64,000 nt of DNA from Acanthochromis polyacanthus (GCF_021347895.1 NC_067122.1:33450215-33514214), one strand, 5' to 3'; positions 47,957-61,690 are shown, counted from the stretch's first letter. A program made the numbers and translations. Notes: a model not told the origin generated them from the sequence alone.

Positions 47957-50360
47957 GGCTACTTCTTTCATATAAGGCCAAGGACATTTCACAGAAGGAC
48001 CATGTTTCATTGCAAAATTTATATACAAACATGAGACAATCTTCCCATACACTGTGAGACAGCAAATGGGCATATTAATTATGTTTCTTTGAACTGTGGT
48101 CTGTGCCTGCCAGTCAGAGGTGGGGGAAATGTAACAGTGTACCATGGTGTGTCATGGGGGAAAGGTTCTTAATTTCTCTATGTTTAACTGGAGAGCAGTT
48201 TTGTATACTCTCCTGTTGTAAATGAAAACTTTCTTCTCCCTTAATAACTTCTTAACTGCTGTTGTTTCATAGCCATTCGGACAGCTTAATTGACTTAAAT
48301 CATCTATTCTTTACAAGCTTTCCATTCCCTGGGTGCTATTAGGGAGACTCCCTGCTGTTGAAGAGCTTGCTTCCTCCTGCAATGCAAATGAGACTGAGCA
48401 GCAGTGAAAACTGTGGCAGCATAAACTGTCCCATCAGCCCTCCTCATCCCCACCCCATCCCCAGCTCCCACTGCCATACAACTCATTAACCCACAGAGGG
48501 CACAGGAAATGAAACCTGTGACAGGATGATGGGGACCAACTAATGACCCAATCAGGAAAGTTGCAACAGGCTAAATTAGCATTAAACAAATGCAACAGAC
48601 TGGGTGTGTGCACATGCAAATGTGTGTGATGGGAGATTGGATGCTGGAAGCCCTGATGGAAAGACTTGGGAATTTAAAAGGTGTAGAGGTTCTGCTAAGC
48701 TAAATATTCAATCTGAGGTCTGCAATGCACTCTGGGATGGAGGGAGGTCAATTTGAGCCACTATACACTTCTGCCAAATATATTTGTATAAAGCCTTCTG
48801 TCATATATGTGCATGCTACATGTAGTCATTTGGTGGTGGTTTGATGGTTATCAATGTGCTAGAATGATGATATCCTAATGAACCCCAGGCTGCTTACTCT
48901 TCTGCACTGTGTGGGCCTCCTGATACCACCTCGTCCAACCTCTTCCAAAATTACATAAAGACTAACAAGCAAATATTGCAAAATTTTACATCAATTTTCA
49001 ATCTGAAAAATGTAATTGTAAATAAATGTTTTTTGTCTTTAAATGCTGCCATGTGAATAACAAGATTACATGATTACGCTGATGTTGTTTCCTTCAGAAA
49101 ATAAATTTGGCTCCAGTGTCTACACATATTTTCAAATGTCTGTTTCTCTTTTGTTTTTAATTTCCAATTTTAATTTAAAAAATTCTTAATTCTACATTGG
49201 ACAACTGAATCAGTGGCAGATTTCACGTTTTTACTGACTAAAATATGACGAAGTTAAGAAGCTCCTCCAGCATCGCCTTTTATTCTGTCCATATATTCTG
49301 TTTCTGGGTCCTTACTCACACGAAGGCTGTAAAACAATAAAGGCAATTTGCATTTAGCTAACTATCAAGTGTTTTGGCAATAAAAAAAAAACCCCACCAG
49401 AACTAAAACAGCAAAAATACACTGTAAATTTCAAAGTAATCTACTTAAACAGCAATTCAATCTAGTTTTGCAAACAAGGATCCAGTAGTCATCACAAAAC
49501 TATATAAAGTTTTCAAATTTACAGTTGCTGAAGGCAGAATTTGAAAAGGTTTTCTTGTGTGCTTGGCCTACCAGAAGCTTTCTAGGATTATGCCAAATTA
49601 GTTTAATTAAACTTAGCTCACAAAGTCATTAAGCAGATTCACGAACCTTACTGTTGTTTTCTAGGAGGGAAAATTAACTAATACGAATGTAAACAGCTGC
49701 ATGTGCCTCACTCCAAAAAATTCTGCATTCACACAGTCAGTTTACGGTAGTAAATGGTCATTTGTATTGATCTCCAAAAAAGCATTCAATTTTACATTAT
49801 ATAGCTGTCTTTTCAAAAAAAAGATACACTACTGTTAGAGTTTGGTGGTATTTTTGCAGTAATTTATTACAGTGTGCCTCAGTTTACAATGTGTATACAT
49901 GTGTCCTCTCTTGACCTCTATCGTTAATTGTCCAGGTCATGATGGCAGCCACTCCCTGTTTGTAACTTTGAGGTATCAGTGTACATTTGAGTTACAAAAC
50001 TAAGTTTTTCAAAAAAAAAAACAGATGTCAACAATATTTTAAAAATTTATATTGTTACTTAGCTAAAGTTACCACAGGCATGAAGGTATTTCTAATCCCT
50101 CGGTGACTCTCCTGACCATCTGGATAAAAGAAGCATTTGTATCATAGTGTTAAAACATAACATGTCATCTCAGTGCAGTTTACATAGTAGCGTGAAGACC
50201 TTACAGGCTGAAATATATTATACCATATTTCTATTGTCCTCCTTGCACTGTATGTCCTTCTACACTTTAAAAAGCTACAATGCAAAACAATCAACAGGAA
50301 AGAGTTACATTATTATTTAGGTATACTACTGTATTATGCTGTTTATGTTGTATTGTACCC
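47957..50360. other. Unassigned spacer
   Basis: No exon or transposon border can be supported. It may be among the least disturbed single-copy DNA of the window. Poly-A runs occur near 49381 and 50011. Confidence 0.45.
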
Positions 50361-50437
50361 TACCAGTCAGACGTTTGGACACACCTTCTCATTCAGTGCT
50401 TTTTATTTATGTTTATTATTTTGTACATTGTAGATTA
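50361..50437 (+). repeat. Solitary Tc1-like terminal repeat
   Basis: TACCAGTCAGACGTTTGGAC and ACACCTTCTCATTCAGTG resemble the terminal inverted repeat of a common fish Tc1-like family. No partner end or transposase is found nearby. Confidence 0.5.
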
Positions 50438-50732
50438 ACCCTTTAGGCACCAGAGTTTTTTCAATAAAATATTCAGTTTTGATATTTTTTCAAAAGGTTG
50501 TAACTTGAAAATGGTTAGAGATAAAGACAAACTGTAAATGAGAAAAATCATCAGTATGACCCAAAGTTTGTGATGGGAGTAAATTCACTCATTTAATTTG
50601 CATATTATGACATTACTAGGCAGCGGACATATGAATTACATAACTTTATTAATGTTTAGTGATCAAGATGGCATTGCTTGGCTCAGAATTTGTCAGATCC
50701 CTGTCTCCACGATACCCAACAGGCTCATCAAA

Positions 50733-50912
50733 ATGTCTGATCCACTTGTGATACTCTTCCTCATCTGTCAAGCAAACCCAGCCATCAACATCGTCATTTA
50801 CGACGGGGCCGTGAACGCCACTGCAGCCTCCACCGTGTTATCAGTGCTTTTCCTCCCACGTCTGCTGCTATTTCCACGGTTTTTTGCATCCCCGCTATTC
50901 CATCACCATTAG
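50733..50912 (+). CDS. Hypothetical 59-residue hydrophobic protein
   Basis: From MSDPLVILFLICQANPAINI onward there are two hydrophobic stretches separated by NATAAS, and the end is FFASPLFHHH. It could be a small membrane protein, but the length is short and composition alone is weak evidence. It lies upstream of the 144-codon frame in the same LINE-tailed unit. Not recognised. Confidence 0.25.
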   Translation: MSDPLVILFLICQANPAINIVIYDGAVNATAASTVLSVLFLPRLLLFPRFFASPLFHHH

Positions 50913-51135
50913 TGGTGTTCTGACCACCCCTGCTACACCCATCACATCCCCTCCTGCCACCCCGGACAATAGCTCTTGAAGGAGGCGGTCGAACTTTTCC
51001 TCTCTCCGTCTCTATCTATGTTCTCTCCCCCACACCCTCATGTTTCTGTTTGCTGCACTTTTGTCTTGTCTCGTCTCGTCTCGTCTCGTCTGACTTGGAG
51101 CAATCTCTTGGCACTGGACCTTCGAAACACCGATC

Positions 51136-51570
51136 ATGGAATTGATTAGCTGGTCTCTCAATGTGATTGACAAGATTGTCGGGACAAAAAGCACAGGCTT
51201 AGGGGAGCCTACCTGCCCGGATGGGAGTTTCGCCTCTGGTTATGTGATCGACGCCTGGGGGAAGTGGAAGGGGATCATGTGCCTGGCACCCCTGTCTCTG
51301 GAGGGCGTGGAAGATGTTTATATATTCGGATTTATGATGACAGGTCTGCTGATAATTGGCTTGATCGCGGGCCTGAGCTTCTGGAAAATTAGGACCGCAG
51401 AGAAAAATGACGTCCAAACTCTGCTGATCTTTGCAAACGATCGGATCCAGGCTGCTGGTGACCAGAATGACAAACACAAACGTAAGATGGACAATTTGCT
51501 TGGTGTGACTGTTGATTTGAGTCGCAAATTGGATGCCATCAGGGTAACGATCGCCACAGCGGAGGTCTAA
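51136..51570 (+). CDS. Hypothetical single-pass membrane protein, 144 residues
   Basis: The ATG has a good context (A at -3, G at +4). The protein begins MELISWSLNVIDKIVGTKST, has Cys27 and Cys49 in the N-terminal part, and one strongly hydrophobic segment at about residues 61-83 (VYIFGFMMTGLLIIGLIAGL, then SFW). A charged, helix-forming C-terminal tail follows (residues 84-144: NDVQTLLIFANDRIQA, KHKRKMDNLLG). No signal peptide is obvious. There is no stop or frameshift, unlike nearly all other element frames here. It is carried in a LINE-tailed repeat rather than in a host gene structure. Role unknown; it could be the product of a non-autonomous retroposon or a captured host gene. Confidence 0.6.
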   Translation: MELISWSLNVIDKIVGTKSTGLGEPTCPDGSFASGYVIDAWGKWKGIMCLAPLSLEGVEDVYIFGFMMTGLLIIGLIAGLSFWKIRTAEKNDVQTLLIFANDRIQAAGDQNDKHKRKMDNLLGVTVDLSRKLDAIRVTIATAEV

Positions 51571-52359
51571 CAAGTTTAGAGCCAAGGGGAAGGTGAAATT
51601 GCTCCTCTCCCTGCCTAAACAAAAGGATACAGATAACATTCCAGCACCCCTGGAACAATAACAGACTCCTCTGGAATTTTTTCATGGCCAAGAGATAGCT
51701 CTCCTAAACCCTCCCAACTTTCCCAAGGACACCTGTTGACTTCTGAATCTAGTCCATCCGAGGACGTCTCCATAGCAACCTGCTGTGTTATCGCACCTAC
51801 ACACTGCGAACTGAGACACCGGGGGTCTGGGATGGAAGGAGATTGGCTACACGCATACACACACACTCGGACTCACGAACTGAAGACTGAGCTCACACTC
51901 ACACACACATGCCCTTCCCTCCCTCCAGCCGCCTCCACAAGCTTCCCTCTCACGAGGCACAGTGGGCGGAATCCCATGCGCAGCGCGCCGTATGGTGCTG
52001 CAGCTGTATAGGAGACTGTCTACCGTGTTGAGCTACCTGTCCCATTACCCCCCATCCTTACCCCAATTGACCCTGTCTCAAGTCATGCTTTGCTTGTGCA
52101 GGTTTGTTTTTTTTCAGGTTTCTTCTCAAATTGAATTTCCCAACACTGGAGGTTTTATTTGGTATAACGAACCTTTTTTTCCTTTTACCCTCTGCTATCC
52201 CTACCCCGATCCCTAATGTCCTTTTTTTCCCTTTTTCCTAAGATAGGTAGCGCGCCTTAGGTGCAGCGGCCTGAGTTGCTATTGGCAAGGCAGCTCAAAC
52301 TAATTTCATTGTATATGAAAGTGTGCAATGACAATAAAATATTCTCATTCTCATTCTCA

Positions 52360-52790
52360 TGATACATACAGAGTGCAAGCTAACACTGCAACTGATTCAT
52401 AAGTTTACTGTTATGGTGTACAGCTCTGGCATTAAAGTGAGGGTGATGCAGAGTAGACTGGTGGAAATGGGCAGCTGGAAGCAGTGGGCTGGAGGAAGGT
52501 CAGCAGCAGCATCCCACAGTGGACATGATGGAGACTGGGCCAGTTGGTGGGACAGCAACCACAGATCTGAAGCATCCAGCTCTGGGACCAGGGACACTCG
52601 GAGAAAGGACACAGGGAGAAACAGAGTGAATGCAGTACTGGTATATATAATTAAATACATAGGTAATGTAAAAAGGGTTCAGTGCATGCAGCCTAGGCAC
52701 ATAGCAGCAGAACTAGGAGCAGAACTAAGGGACATCGAAGAAGAAGTCAGTAGTTTGAACTTTAAATATTCATCATAGTTTACGCTGACC
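52360..52790 (-). repeat. Retroposon segment related to 15.9-16.2 kb
   Basis: CTGTTATGGTGTACAGCTCT, GGCATTAAAG and GATGCAGAGTAGACTGGTGG match 16030-16170. It lies directly after the LINE tail at 52358. It probably belongs to the same reverse-oriented RTE/Expander-like family. Confidence 0.5.
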
Positions 52791-53009
52791 ATAGGTTTTC
52801 GATGGTCACAATGCTATTTGAATACTTTAAGTTTAAAATAAGAGCTGCTATGTAGCCATTCTCCATGGTTTTCTTAATAATAACCTGTCAAGATGCAGAG
52901 GTGAACCCGTGCAGAGATCAAACAGGAGACAAGGCTGAGGCAGAAAAGGTGGTTTAATTTGGCAGAAAATAAACTCAGGAGAATATGAGGGAGTGAGCTC
53001 AGCTTGATC

Positions 53010-54930
53010 GACAATTGTTAGGATGACTGTGTTTCCAGTGGATGGCGTCAGCCCGGTAACAAAATCCAGTGTGATGTGGGACCACGGTCGCCTTGGGATG
53101 GGCAGAGGTTTCAAGAGTCCAGCACTGGGTTGTGTGGGAGTCTTGTTTCGGGCACAGACGGAGCAGGCGGCCATGAACCTCCGGGTGTTCTGATCCATGG
53201 AGGGCCACCAGAACCTCCGCCACAGAACCGCTAGTGTCCTGGAGACCCCTGGGTGGCAGGAGAGCTGGCTGGAGTGGGCCCACTGCAGAACTGCTGAACG
53301 TGTTGCATCTGGGACAACAACGTAACCGGAGGGGCCCCCTCCCAGATCTGGTTGCTGCTCCTGGGCTTGGCGGACAGTAGATTCAATTTCCCAGGTTAAC
53401 CCAGCCAGGAACCGGGAGGGCAGGATAGGTTCCGGTGCCGATTGGCCCTCTTCTTTGGCATGTATGCGGGACAGGGCATCCGGTTTGACATTCCGGGATC
53501 CAGGACGGTAAGACAGTGAGAAGATGAATTGGCCAAAGAAGAGGGCCCACCTGGCCTGTCTGGAGTTTAAGCGTTTGGCCGACTGGATGCACTGTAGATT
53601 CTTATGATCAGTCCAAACGAGAAATGGCTGCTCAGCCCCCTCCAGCCAGTGTCTCCACTCCTCCAATGCTAGTTTCACTGCAAGAAGCTCCCGATTGCAG
53701 AAGTCATAGTTGCTCTCTGTAGCCGACAGCTTCTTGGAAAAGAAGGCACATGGATGGAGTTTTCCATCTCCGGGTGCCCGCTGAGAGAGTACCGCTCCTG
53801 CTCTGGTATCCGAAGCGTCCACTTCCATTTCCGGCTGGACGAGAATGGGGCGGAGGTGAAGCACTTCTTCAGCTCCCTGAAGGCTGCCTCCACTTCAGGG
53901 GTCCAACAAAACCTCTGTGCCGTAGAGGTGTGTGACGTTAGGGGAGCCACTATGCGGCTGTAGTTCTGGATGAAGCGGCGGTAGAAATTGGCGAACCCGA
54001 GGAACCGCTGCAACTGCTGACGATCCTCAGGTCGCGGCCACTCCTTCACCGCCGCCACCTTAGCCTGATCTCCCCCACAGAAATGATGTAACCCAGGAAG
54101 GAGACTGAAGGCACATGGAACTCCCCAGCCCGATCTCACAAGGATTCGTGAAACTGTCACGTAATTTTTTGTTTCAGTTTCGTGCGCACCAACACGATTT
54201 TGTCATGTTTTTCGTGCCACTCACCACGAAATGCACACCAATGTATTTTAAACAGCGGACTTTTCGTGCCACTCAGAACATATTTCAAACGAATGGGTAT
54301 ATTATATTTTTAAAGTAAAACCGTGGCGAATCCAATGCTATATTTTGCATGACATCGTCACTAACCATAACCCTAACCATAACCTAACCATAATCTAACC
54401 ATAACCTAACCATAACCCGAACCATAACCCGGTGGTACACTTACCAATTTGCATAGGAATTTAAAGAATGTCCGACGGCCGCAAACGCGAACACACAAGC
54501 AGTATACGCCGATGGACAGCTTAGATCGTCATGAATCCGCCGGTATAAACCACTTTCAGATGTGATTACCACAGCGGGTTTCGTTGTGAGCAACACGAAA
54601 AACATTTCGTGGTGAGCGGCACGAAAAACATGACGAAATCGTGTTGGTGCGCACGAAACCGAAACAAAAATTTACGTGACAGTTTCACGAATCCCCGTGA
54701 GACCGGGTTGAACTCCCAGTTGTCCGCTTTGACAAATAGTCGGTTCCGGAGAAGGCATTCCAGAACTTGCCAGACGTGCTGACAGTGTTCCTCCAGGCTG
54801 CGGGAGAAGATCAGGATGTCGTCCAGGTAAATGAAGACTGACCGTCTTCAGGAGATCCCAGAGGACATAATTTACAAGGTGCTGGAAGATGACAGGGGCG
54901 TTTGGTGAGGCCAAAAGGCATTACGAGATA
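53010..54930 (-). pseudogene. Gypsy pol: RT, RNase H and integrase, broken
   Basis: The reverse transcriptase catalytic YLDD is at 54818-54829. After the MITE the frame continues [20 protein letters not shown] and FTSAP. RNase H follows with [48 protein letters not shown] and KPDALSR. The integrase zinc-binding region shows H..H ([13 protein letters not shown]) and C..C (ACSVCARN), ending [17 protein letters not shown]. Extra bases near 54895, 54835 and 53860, the MITE and the 3' truncation inactivate it. Confidence 0.87.
54126..54710 (-). mobile_element. Foldback MITE with 7-bp target duplication, copy 2
   Basis: The ends CAGCCCGATCTCAC and GTGAGACCGGGTTG match copy 1 at 29721. AACTCCC is duplicated at 54119-54125 and 54711-54717. 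The element sits inverted relative to copy 1 and splits a Gypsy reverse transcriptase. The core carries an enlarged array of CCATAACCTAA units. Confidence 0.9.
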
Positions 54931-55039
54931 CTCGTAATAGCCTACATATTATACGGGACCTGTCTGTGTTATAGGTAAGTGACTGTAACTCAAATACTAA
55001 CAATGTTTGCATTAAGAATGGCTGGCAAGTACCTTGGTC

Positions 55040-55700
55040 TCCCCCGTAATGTTCGGGTGTGGGGACGTAAGGCTCTCAGGCAGCACCGGTTTCTGTGATT
55101 TTGTCCTTCTACCTGATACGGAGGAGTCAGCGGAGACAGCTCAAGTGAAAGTGGTTGAGCTGTTTGGCATGTTTGCTATAGACAGTCCAGGTCTCACTGG
55201 TGTAGAGGATGTTGGTGAGTACCAATGTGCAGTAGACCTTCAGCTTGGTGGTAAGGCCAACAATGTCTGTCCACTCCCAGACATTGTTGCGAAGTCTCCC
55301 AAAGGCAGCACTGGCCTTGGCAATCCTGTTGTTAACTTTTGCGTCAATGTTCACCTCTCGTGAAAGTGTGCTGCCCAGGTAGGTGAATTTGTCAACAACC
55401 TGTAGGTTCTGCCCCTTGACCATGATGTGTGATTCCTTGTAGGGCATTCCAGGTGCAGGCTGGTACATGACAGTCTTTTTAGTACTAATTATAAGGCCAA
55501 AGCTATCACAGCCTCATGAGAAACAGTCCATTTTATGCTGCATCATCTGCTCTGTGCTGGCGTTGAGGGTGCAGTCAACAACAAACAAGCACTCCCTGAT
55601 GGCAGTCTCCTTCACCTGTGTCACAGCCGGCAGGCGTCTGAGGTTGAACAGCCCTCCGTCAGTCCTGTATCTAATGGGTATTCTATCCTGGCAGTCACTG
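55040..55700 (-). pseudogene. RTE-type LINE reverse transcriptase fragment
   Basis: The minus strand reads DGGLFNLRRLPAVTQVKET, IISTKKTVMYQPAPG, FTYLGSTLSREVNIDAKVNN, RIAKASAAFGRLRNNVWEWT and TNILYTSETWTVYSKHAKQL, ending HLSCLR. This is the C-terminal palm/thumb part of an RTE-like LINE. The catalytic box FADD reads FVVD in this copy, and a TGA precedes GCDSFGL, so it is dead. Confidence 0.75.
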
Positions 55701-55789
55701 CTTCACTAACATCAGAATGATTTTGGAGATCACTGAAACCTATCGCCTGGAAAGTGAATGTCAGAGGTTGTGCAACACAAACGGCCAGC

Positions 55790-55945
55790 GGCAGATGGGT
55801 TCCTGCACATGAGCTGGGTTCTGCTCAAGTTTTTTTCCCGTTAAAAGGGAGTTTTTTTCTTGTCACTGTCGCCTTATGGGCTTGCTCTGGGGATCTGAGA
55901 AGGTTAAATTGTCTGAGAACAAATTTGTTTGTATTGGGTGCATTT
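55790..55945 (+). repeat. RTE/Expander-like 3' segment
   Basis: GAGCTGGGTTCTGCTCAAG, CCGTTAAAAGGGAGTTTTTT, CACTGTCGCCTTATGGGCTT and GGTTAAATTGTCTGAGA are the plus-strand form of the family seen reversed at 15697-15960. Confidence 0.65.
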
Positions 55946-57738
55946 AGTTAATGACCTCAGTCAAATGATGTTTTAACCATCCTTGGGTCTTAGGTGCCCA
56001 CGCATTTCAATGAAACCTTGTAGTTCAATAAAGACAATGTCACTTACATCTTTCAATGGCTAATTATTTATTTTTAGATGTAAAATTATGTGGTCCTCGG
56101 GGGACAGTTGAGCATATGCATGATCTAGTTCAGTTTTATTGCATATAACAGATAATGAGGAAGGTAGCAGCAAAAACTGTGTTTCAACAGTAGTAAATAA
56201 AGCATGAAAGCAAGATTCAACATTTCATATACTGAATCATTTAAAACAATGTAAAAAATGTGTTATCTTCCATCCTCTTCTGCTTTTGAATAAAGAAAAT
56301 AAGGCAACACAGACACAAATACATATATGAGGATTAGAAGCAGATTCAATATATGCATGTTTGTCTGCACAAACATAGGCACTTTGGCAGCTTCCAATTT
56401 TTGTATTACATGCAATGTCTTGATTTTTTGTTTCCACATCTCTAAGATTCACCATCAAAATGCTCATATTATCATTGTGCGCAGAAGTGGGGCAGCTGCA
56501 ATGAACCAAATTGGGCAGAGACAGAAAAAGGGAGTTTAAAAAAAGAGGCTATCCTCACAGATGTAAGGTGGCAAACAATAAGATTTAAAGCAGAAAACAA
56601 AAACTGGAAAGACACTATTCCTCTTACTAATACATTCTGAGAACACATTATGATCAAAAAGTGGTATGAAGACAGTCTTGTCAGCTATATTATGATGATT
56701 CAGCTTGAATAATCTGATGAGATCATTGTCTGCGTTTATTAGGGTCTGAGCACTGAAGTGGTGTGAAATATGTGGGGCAAAATGACTCCATAGCACCATT
56801 TTTTTAATATAATTTTTCATTTTATTTTATTGTTCTGTTATGAGCAGGATGTTTCACCTACACAAACCAAATTTGGTATGCGTATGTAGCACATCAGGAT
56901 GAACAAAAAAGTCAGTGGCACCCATATCCTAAACCCAATTGGAACTCTGCCATTTAGCATTAACTTTGAGTATTTTACAGATTTTTTGCTCATTTTCGAG
57001 AGCTAAATAATCAAAGGGGTAAGTCCAAAACAACTTCAATTTTAAGTATACAAAACAGGTCTTAGTGATGAAAGATTATCAAAATGTTCCACAAAGGTTA
57101 AAGGACATGGACGTGGCCATAGTGGCCCAATGAACTTTGATGCTTCGTAATGAAAAAGAAAGTGCTGTCTAATGATCCTGTACATGCTCCAATCTGCCTC
57201 AGACCTTACATGTTAGATGTGATCCGAACAGGACTCTGATCAATCTGTGAAAATCTCCTCACAGTTGTAGTGCCACCTGCTGGCAACAGAAAATGACCTG
57301 TTTTACATTTTTGATAGACTATTGTAAGCCAGTTGCCCATATTTACCTCAAATGTGGTGACATAAGCCTTAAGATGTTGCTGTCACTGTAATAGCAGAAA
57401 GAAAGATCTGTAATGTACTAATTTTGACCAAAAGATTCACAAAATAAAATATATTAATTTCTTACCAAAAGAACATCATTTATGTGTTTTGATCTTTTGG
57501 CTTTTTAAAAAATCTTTGAACAGGGTCACACGTCTTTTACACTGCCCTCCTCAAATTCTTCCACTAAATGTGGAAATTTTCTCTGCGCATACCTAAAATC
57601 TGAGTTGAAGGAGCTGATTTATGAGAGAACTCGATGCCTGTATTGCTTATATAATGAACATGGACTTTTAGTCATGTAGACGACATCTTGTATCCATTAA
57701 ACCTGCATATTAACATTCTGGTGGAAAAGCCATCCATC
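55946..57738. other. Unassigned; possible old repeat near 57010-57310
   Basis: No gene supported. The stretch containing AGTGGCCCAATGAACTTTGA and GTGCCACCTGCTGGCAACAG resembles a repeat I have a vague memory of from fish genomes, but borders are not visible. Confidence 0.35.
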
Positions 57739-58085
57739 TATTAGCTATATCATCTTGTAGAATAGGGGGCTAGAGCCTTTCCCTGCTGACTTTAAGGCAA
57801 AAGGCAGACTACACCCTGGACAGGTCACCACTTCATTACAGGGTCAATAAAAAGAGACAAATAACTATGTACGCTTACACTCACACCGCTCACACAGCTA
57901 ATGTAGAATCACCAGTTGACCCACCATGCATGCCTTTGAAAATGCATGGGCGAAAGTAAGAGCACTTTCCATGCAGGTACAGGTAGAACATGGACACGCC
58001 ACTCGCCCCAGTCGACCAGCAGGTTAGTAGCCCAAACCCTTTTGCTGTGAGGCGATAGTGTTAATCACTGCAGCACTGTGCTGTG
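57739..58085 (+). repeat. L2-like tail repeat, copy 4
   Basis: A diverged copy: CCATCCATCTATTAGC, GCCTTTCCCTGCTGAC, CTACACCCTGGACAGGTCAC and ending CACTGCAGCACTGTG. Confidence 0.7.
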
Positions 58086-58798
58086 ATTTTTTGTTATGGT
58101 GGCATGGGCAAACAATATTTACCAAAAACACTATTGACATCAGAAAATTTTTAGATATGTTTGATTATGCCTGGATGGTGTCCTTCAAATGACAGAGAAT
58201 AGAATCCTGAAACCATTAAATTCTTCCCTATGGGACAACTGGTTTTGGAAAAGTTTTCAACCTTTCATGTAAAATTTTTTATATTTTTCTTTCACTAGGG
58301 ACTAATAACACAGGCACTATTTATACAGTTAGGTGTCCTTTGAAATGCTCTGGTAGCATCTATCTAAATCTTGTAACACATGTTCATAGCTATAAAATGT
58401 AAATTAAAGAAAAAGAAAATGCACCATAAGTTTCCATGTGGTAACACAATGATGCTTTGATGATTACTACTGTGATTTGTTCTCTATGACACAGCTTTCT
58501 GTTTGATACAACTGCCAGGTCATCCACTGTTTCATGAGAGAAGTAATTTTGAAGGATAAGGTTTTTCTCCATTTGTCGTGGGCCAAGCAGTCAAACGCAA
58601 AATGACACAGGTTTAAAATTAAAAAGAGAAGAATTTATTTTCAAAAAACAACTTTTACAAACAAATGACCAAAACTAATTAAATCAAAACTATAGGGCCC
58701 TTAAAAAAGGTCAACAAAACATAACTCTACTGAAAATAAAAGTGACAAAACCTAAACAACTCAAACAACAGACCTGCCAACAGGAGACACCGGGCAAC
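58086..58798. other. Unassigned; possible LTR-like segment from 58575
   Basis: No gene. On the minus strand the stretch 58575-58800 contains AATAAATTC and ends CCCACGACA, and 60442-60588 would continue it across the Tc1-like insertion. This may be an LTR fragment, but no start or target duplication was found. Confidence 0.3.
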
Positions 58799-58801
58799 AT
58801 A

Positions 58802-60439
<1,638 letters not shown>

Positions 60440-60596
60440 TACCAATGGGACAGACCACACCCAATACACAGAGGGACACTACATACACAGCAAACAAAAC
60501 CAACAGAACCGTGAGTCCCCCTATGATGTAGCCCTTCTTGGTACGGTCCACTAGAGGGCCCCCATCACAAAGGTCTGCTCTGCCCTGTGCCTTATC

Positions 60597-61178
60597 CAGT
60601 GTTGCCAACTTAGCGACTTTCTTGCTAAATCTCGCGACTTTTCAAAGCTCCTAGCGACTTTTTTTGGTCAAAAGCGACTAGCGACAAATCTAGCGACTTT
60701 TTCTGCCGTTTTGGAGACTCTGATAGGAAAACTCCGCTCATTCTGCAGTTACTGTTTTCAACAAGCAGCAGGTCAGGTGCTGCTGTGAACTCCTCCCCCT
60801 CCCAGAGCACAGGCTGTCAGTCCAGTAACCCCACATCAGTCCCAGTGAGGGGAGGGGGAGACCATATCACTCCGCGGCCAGACGACAGTCACTACAGATC
60901 CCATCCAGACTTACGGAGCCATATAAACGAAAATGTTTCTTCACTGTCATGCTAAAATAAACCACAGCATTTAGCCTCAAGTACAAAAACATATTTTAAT
61001 TGTTTTATACTCACCTTTTGGTCTCTTCCACATCGTTATTCCTCTCTCCTACAACGTTGATTACAATTACATGCAAACTGGGAAATATGCAAATTAGGCA
61101 ATGACGTCATTTAGCGACTTCTAGCGACTTTTAGGACAGCCAACAGCTACTTTCCTTGCTGAGGAGTTGGCAACAGTG
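60597..61178. mobile_element. hAT-like MITE with 8-bp target duplication
   Basis: The ends CAGTGTTGCCAACT and AGTTGGCAACAGTG are inverted with one difference. GCCTTATC is repeated at 60589-60596 and 61179-61186, the 8-bp duplication of hAT elements. The interior has repeated TAGCGACTTT words near both ends and no transposase. Confidence 0.9.
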
Positions 61179-61190
61179 GCCTTATCCTTT

Positions 61191-61675
61191 GTTTGCCCAC
61201 ACCAGGCCCAAGTGAATAAGGAGAGTGTGATTGCTGTTTTCTTTGATGTGGAGAAAGCGTATGATATGATGTGGAGGGAGGGGCTAATCATAAGGTTGCA
61301 TCAGATGGGAATCCGTGGGAAGATGTTGGGATGGGTGAAAAGTTTTTTAAGTGAAAGAAAAATTTTAGTGTGAGTGGGGAAAGATTTTAGTGCTAAGTAT
61401 GGTGTAGAAAACGGCACACCTCAAGGTAGTGTAGTAAGCCCTGTGTTATTTAGTGTAATGATAAATGAAATATTTTGTAATGTTGAAGGTTATGTAGGAT
61501 GTTCTCTTTTTGCAGATGATGGAGTAATGTGGAAAAGGGGTAGAAATATTAATTTTATTGTGAGTAAAATGCAGCAAGCTATACACAAAGTGGAAGATTG
61601 GACTATAAGGTGGGGTTTTAGATTCAGTACGACAAAAACAATGTTTTTTACACAAAAAAGGTTGACCAAGTAAAT
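61191..61675 (+). pseudogene. I-type LINE reverse transcriptase, catalytic part
   Basis: The frame reads AVFFDVEKAYDMMWREGLI, GWVKSFLSERKILV, then after a stop (61371-61373) NGTPQGSVVSPVLFSVMIN and the catalytic FADDGVMW. A base change in the A-run near 61655 shifts the frame before the sequence continues in the 507-codon frame. Fingers and palm are recognisable but cannot be translated as one protein. Confidence 0.85.
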
Positions 61676-61690
61676 GTTAAACTGTATGGG

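Larger units (their letters stand above)
50640..52358 (+). mobile_element. LINE-tailed unit encoding small membrane proteins
   Basis: The right end GTGCAATGACAATAAAATA plus three ATTCTC units is a LINE-type 3' tail, so the block was most likely retroposed. It holds an intact 144-codon frame (51136-51570), a shorter 59-codon frame (50733-50912) and a TCTCG short repeat at 51066-51090, but no reverse transcriptase. The left end is approximate. It might be a 5'-truncated or non-autonomous element or a retroposed transcript. I do not recognise the family. Confidence 0.5.
52886..54960 (-). mobile_element. Ty3/Gypsy retrotransposon remnant
   Basis: Minus-strand pol pieces run from reverse transcriptase (54711-54930 and 53900-54125) through RNase H to the integrase zinc finger. 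Integrase stops near 53010 and is joined to an LTR end (TTAAACCACCTTTTCTGCC ... GCATCTTGACA) finishing at 52886. The 5' half is missing. The foldback MITE at 54126-54710 is inserted in the reverse transcriptase. Confidence 0.85.

Noticed and set aside
51199..51639. 146-residue frame opposite the membrane-protein frame
   Set aside because: Antisense shadow of 51136-51570; composition is that of a complementary strand.
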